Assembly (NCBI GenBank): GCA_963772315.1
Contig: CAVYWJ010000002.1
Span: forward strand, 620,001 to 684,000
Direction: 5' to 3'
Source of the DNA: Haliangium sp963772315
GTDB taxonomy: Bacteria; Myxococcota_A; Polyangia; Haliangiales; Haliangiaceae
DNA length: 64,000 nucleotides
Shown in pieces: positions 60,915 through 64,000 of this stretch. The notes under the pieces are model-generated. The model had not been told where the DNA came from, made no database searches, and saw only the letters and a list, made by a program, of their open reading frames with translations. Numbering within the stretch: position 1 is the stretch's first letter; the number at the start of each line of letters is the position of its first letter. The translations under genes were made by a program, and so were the position numbers.

Positions 60915-63094
60915 ATGCGAACGAGCAAGACATATCCTGGCCTCGTGGTGACGGTGATGGCGCTGGCCGCGGGGCTCGGCGTCGGGTCTGGGTGCGTGGA
61001 GTGGAGTCGGAGACGAGCATCTGCGAGGGCACGCTGTACTGTCCTCGCGGCACCCGCTGCGCCGCCAGGCAGCTCGCGTGCATCAGCGACACCTGCGGTG
61101 ACGATGAGATCGATCGAGTGTTCGGAGAGGTGTGCGACGACGGCAATATCTCGGACGGCGACGGCTGCAGCGGTGACTGCCGCGTGCTCGAGCGCTGCGG
61201 CAACGGCGTGCTGGACGACTACGAGACCTGCGACGACGGCAACCGCAACGACGGCGACGGCTGCAGCGCAGACTGCGTGTCGGACGAGACCTGCGGCAAC
61301 GGCTATCGCGACCTGGACGAGCTCTGCGACGACGGCGACAACGACAGCGGGGATGGCTGCAGCGGAGACTGTCGCGTGCTGGAGCGCTGCGGCAATGGCC
61401 TGCGCGACCTGGGCGAGGAGTGCGACGACGGCAACCGCAACGACGGCGACGGCTGCAGCGCAGACTGCGTGTCGGACGAGACCTGCGGCAACGGCTATCG
61501 CGACCTGGACGAGCTCTGCGACGACGGCGACAACGACAGCGGGGATGGCTGCAGCGGAGACTGTCGCGTGCTGGAGCGCTGCGGCAATGGCCTGCGCGAC
61601 CTGGGCGAGGAGTGCGACGACGGCAACCGCGACGACGGCGACGGCTGCAGCGGTAACTGCGTGTCGCGCGAGATCTGCGGCAACCGCTACGTCAACTTTG
61701 GTGAGGATTGTGATACGTCGGGCGCGTCGGCCACGTGCGACGCGGACTGTACGTGGCCGGTGTGCGGCGACGAGCTGCTCAACCTCCTGGCGGGTGAGTT
61801 CTGCGATCGCGGCATGAGCACCGCGCTGTGCGACCAGGACTGCAGCGAGCCCGCGTGCGGGGATGGGTTCCATAATGCCCTCGCCGAGGTGACGGGCTCG
61901 GCGCATACAGAAGAGTGCGACGACGGGCTCGGGAACAGCGACGTCGTGCCCGATGCGTGTCGTGCCGACTGCCGGCTGGCGTTCTGCGGTGATGCCGTGG
62001 CCGACCCGGGAAACGACGAGCAGTGCGACAGCTCGGGCGTGGACATCGCCAGCTGCGACCGCGACTGCACTGCCCCGCGCTGCGGCGATAGCCTGGCCAA
62101 CCTCGCGGCCGGCGAGCAGTGCGACGAGGATGCGAACGGCGATGGCAGTGCTGACAACACCGCGGCCTGCGATCGCGACTGCAGCGAGCCCGCGTGCGGC
62201 GACGGCCTGACCAACGCCGCGGCCAGCGAGACCTGCGATGCTGGCGACGGCGATGGCGACGGCCAGGCTGACAACACCGCCGCGTGCGACCACGACTGCA
62301 GCACGCCGGAATGCGGCGACGAGGTGCTGAACCCCGCGGCCAGCGAGCAGTGCGACCAGGGCGCGGACAACAGCGACGCGCCCGATGCAGCCTGCCGCGT
62401 CGATTGCAAGCCGCGCCGCTGCGGCGACGCGATCGCCGACCCGGCCTTCGCCGAGGGATGCGACGGCGGCGACGGCAACGGCGACGGCCGCGCGGACGAC
62501 ATCGCCGCTTGTGACTTCGACTGCACCGTGCCTCTCTGCGGCGACGGCCACGCCAACCTCGCGGCCAGCGAGTCCTGCGACGGCGGCGACGCGGACGGCA
62601 ATGGACAGGCCGATGACGTGGCCGCGTGCGACGGCGACTGCACGGCCCCGCGCTGCGGCGACGGCCGGCAGAACGGCGCAGCCGGCGAAGCCTGCGATCA
62701 GGACGTGAACGGCGATGGGCAAGCAGACGACACCACCACGTGCGATCGCGACTGCAGCGCGCCCGTGTGCGGCGACAACCTGGTCAACCCCGCCCGCGGC
62801 GAGACCTGCGACGAGAACGTGAACGGCGATGGCCAGGCCGACAACACACCCACCTGCGACTTCGACTGCACGGCCCCGGTGTGCGGCGACTCGTTCGTCA
62901 ACCCTGCCGCCAGCGAACAGTGCGACGACGGCGGGGCCAACAGCAACACCCCGGACGCCTCATGCCGCCCCGACTGCCAGCCCCGCCGCTGCGGCGACGG
63001 CATCCTCGACCCCCGCGCCGGGGAAGTGTGCGATGGGGACGATGACTGTAGCGGGCAATTTCGCTGCGACGCGCTATGCCAGGGATGTTTCTAG
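60915..63094 (+). CDS. Cys-rich DUF4215-type repeat lipoprotein (frameshifted near start)
   Basis: ATG 60915 gives a signal peptide with a GSGC lipobox; a base is missing near 61005, after which ESETSICEGTLYCPRG continues to TAG 63092-63094 (about 727 residues). The first half has repeats like CGNGYRDLDELCDDG, then NDSGDGCSGDC, the DUF4215/Myxo_disulfide pattern with six cysteines per unit. The second half uses a related repeat with CGD, SEQCD and a DGDGxADxxxxCDxDC loop (DGNGDGRADDIAACD), which resembles calcium-binding type III loops. Likely a calcium-stabilised extracellular rod. 61229-61612 is a perfect tandem duplication of 192 bases. Confidence 0.87.
61229..61612 (+). repeat. Perfect 192-base tandem duplication in coding sequence
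   Basis: Positions 61229-61420 and 61421-61612 read the same base for base (64 codons each, two DUF4215 repeats). A third, diverging unit starts at 61613. The identity implies very recent duplication or gene conversion, or a collapsed/expanded repeat in assembly. Confidence 0.9.
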
Positions 63095-63157
63095 TCACAT
63101 CAAGACGATGCCAGGCAAGATCTAGGACTCGCTGTCACCCCTTCGAGGATAGATTTG

Positions 63158-63847
63158 ATGCATAGATATCTCTTGTGGATAGGCTGCGCTGCAGTCCTCG
63201 CCATGCCGCAGACTCTGCAGGCCGACCAAGCCCGCGACTGGTCGGAACGGGTTGATGTTGGACTTCACGTCGGAGTGGACTTCGCGACCATTGGGGGCAG
63301 TGAGCTCAACGATGAGGGGGTCGACTACTCGCACCGGGCGGGCTTCACGGGCGGCGTCGGGTGCGGGGTGCGCCTGACGCGCATCGTTTCGGCGCAGCTC
63401 GCGGTCGACTTTGTCAGCAAAGGGTATCGAGCAGACACAAACGCTCCCAGCACGAGCGTCACATCCTCCGTAGATTATCTGGAGATCCCGATATTGGTCG
63501 CATTGACCGTGCCTGGGTCCGCGGAGATCAAGCCCTATGGTTACGCGGGACCCGCGCTCGGCATTCGGCTCGATTCAATGGGTACCTTCGACGATGGCAG
63601 GCGGATCGATACCACCGATCGCGTCGAGCCTTTGGATATCGGCCTGATGGTCGGCGCCGGCACTGCCTTGGAAATTGGCAAGGTCGGCGACCTCACGTTC
63701 GATCTGCGCTACAACTTCGGCTTGCGCAACTGGAGCAAGATCGCCACTAGCGAGAACGAGGTCCTGCACCGCGCCATCTACCTCACGGTCGGGTATCGGG
63801 CGGACCTGGCGACGCTCGGGCGGCTGTTCGGGGGCTCCCCGCGATAG
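63158..63847 (+). CDS. Outer-membrane beta-barrel protein, PorT/OMP_b-brl type
   Basis: 229 residues from ATG 63158, with GAGGA about 10 bases upstream. A signal peptide (LWIGCAAVLAMPQTLQA) is followed by alternating strands typical of an eight- to ten-stranded barrel (VDVGLHVGVDFATIGG, FTGGVGCGVRLTRIVSAQLA, VDYLEIPILVALTV, IYLTVGYRADLATL). YLEIPILV is a recurrent motif of the PorT/outer-membrane beta-barrel family. Role unknown; outer membrane. It starts 63 bases after the Cys-rich repeat gene. Confidence 0.85.
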   Translation: MHRYLLWIGCAAVLAMPQTLQADQARDWSERVDVGLHVGVDFATIGGSELNDEGVDYSHRAGFTGGVGCGVRLTRIVSAQLAVDFVSKGYRADTNAPSTSVTSSVDYLEIPILVALTVPGSAEIKPYGYAGPALGIRLDSMGTFDDGRRIDTTDRVEPLDIGLMVGAGTALEIGKVGDLTFDLRYNFGLRNWSKIATSENEVLHRAIYLTVGYRADLATLGRLFGGSPR

Positions 63848-63889
63848 TGCCGCGCTGTGCCGCGCTATGCCGCAGGTGCGGCGCGGCGT

Positions 63890-64000
63890 TCAGTCCTCGG
63901 GATCGTCCTCGTCCGGGGGCTCCAGGAGGCCGTGCTCGGTGAGGACATCGAGGAGCCAGGTCACGACGCGCACGGTGTTGGGGCGGGCGTGGCGAAGCTG
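63890..64000 (-). CDS. Unidentified protein, C-terminal end (cut by window edge)
   Basis: A minus-strand frame enters from the right edge and ends with TGA at 63890-63892. The 36 visible residues read QLRHARPNTVRVVTWLLDVL then TEHGLLEPPDEDDPED. An acidic tail with no recognisable domain; the helix TVRVVTWLLDVLTEHGLL is amphipathic. The coding sense is supported only by the absence of stops and composition. Confidence 0.55.
   Translation of the reverse strand, partial: QLRHARPNTVRVVTWLLDVLTEHGLLEPPDEDDPED

Overview
The window is high-GC bacterial DNA, dense with large genes. Several features point to a Myxococcota-type bacterium: multidomain Ser/Thr kinases (kinase-AAA-TPR, kinase-STAND NTPase, kinase-PEGA), many lipoproteins with Asp/Ala/Pro-rich spacers after the lipobox cysteine, Cys-rich DUF4215-type repeat proteins, FHA/coiled-coil proteins and a hybrid histidine kinase. 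The lineage is inferred from gene content and was not checked by search; the complete 16S gene would settle it.

Layout. 1-7.7 kb: end of a PfkB-type sugar kinase, a nucleoside hydrolase, a kinase-AAA-TPR protein, an NmrA-like NAD(P) protein and a secreted PI-PLC fused to two beta/gamma-crystallin domains. 7.8-11.1 kb (minus): a compact unknown-YcaO-TfuA operon, a candidate peptide/protein thioamidation locus. 11.8-13.6 kb: a DUF4157 protein whose stop overlaps the start of a small lipoprotein. 14-17.4 kb: Kazal-like lipoprotein, AI-2E-type permease, an array of 22 quasi-palindromes and an APH-like phosphotransferase. 17.35-19.2 kb (minus): ABC-type ATPase plus HNH endonuclease, resembling the Septu (PtuAB) anti-phage system. 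19.5-21.9 kb: two secreted proteins. 21.9-22.5 kb: a repeat element with terminal inverted repeats. 22.5-24.1 kb: a lower-GC two-gene islet (DUF6575-like). 24.1-34.6 kb: sulfatase, envelope lipoproteins, FHA-coiled-coil protein, phospholipase D-type synthase. 34.7-40.2 kb (minus): a complete 16S-tRNA-Ile-23S-5S operon with a recognisable promoter and terminator. 40.4-43.9 kb: kinase-PEGA, LysM and phosphoesterase-like genes overlapping by 4 bases. 44-52 kb: DUF4333 lipoprotein, prfC, propeller lipoprotein, tetraheme oxidoreductase, DUF192 protein, a second copy of the terminal-repeat element and a biotin carboxylase. 52-64 kb: Gly-rich lipoprotein, hybrid histidine kinase, a large block of phased repeats, a kinase-STAND NTPase, TPR/PEGA protein, Cys-rich repeat protein, outer-membrane barrel and a gene running off the end.

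About fourteen single-base indels break otherwise well-conserved frames in eleven genes. Their number, and the presence of several in short homopolymers, suggest consensus errors in the assembly rather than mass gene decay. I give full gene extents and state each break. The most unusual non-coding structures are the phased arrays of short quasi-palindromes (15.68-16.15 kb and 56.02-56.66 kb) and the pair of inverted-repeat elements that abut stop codons.
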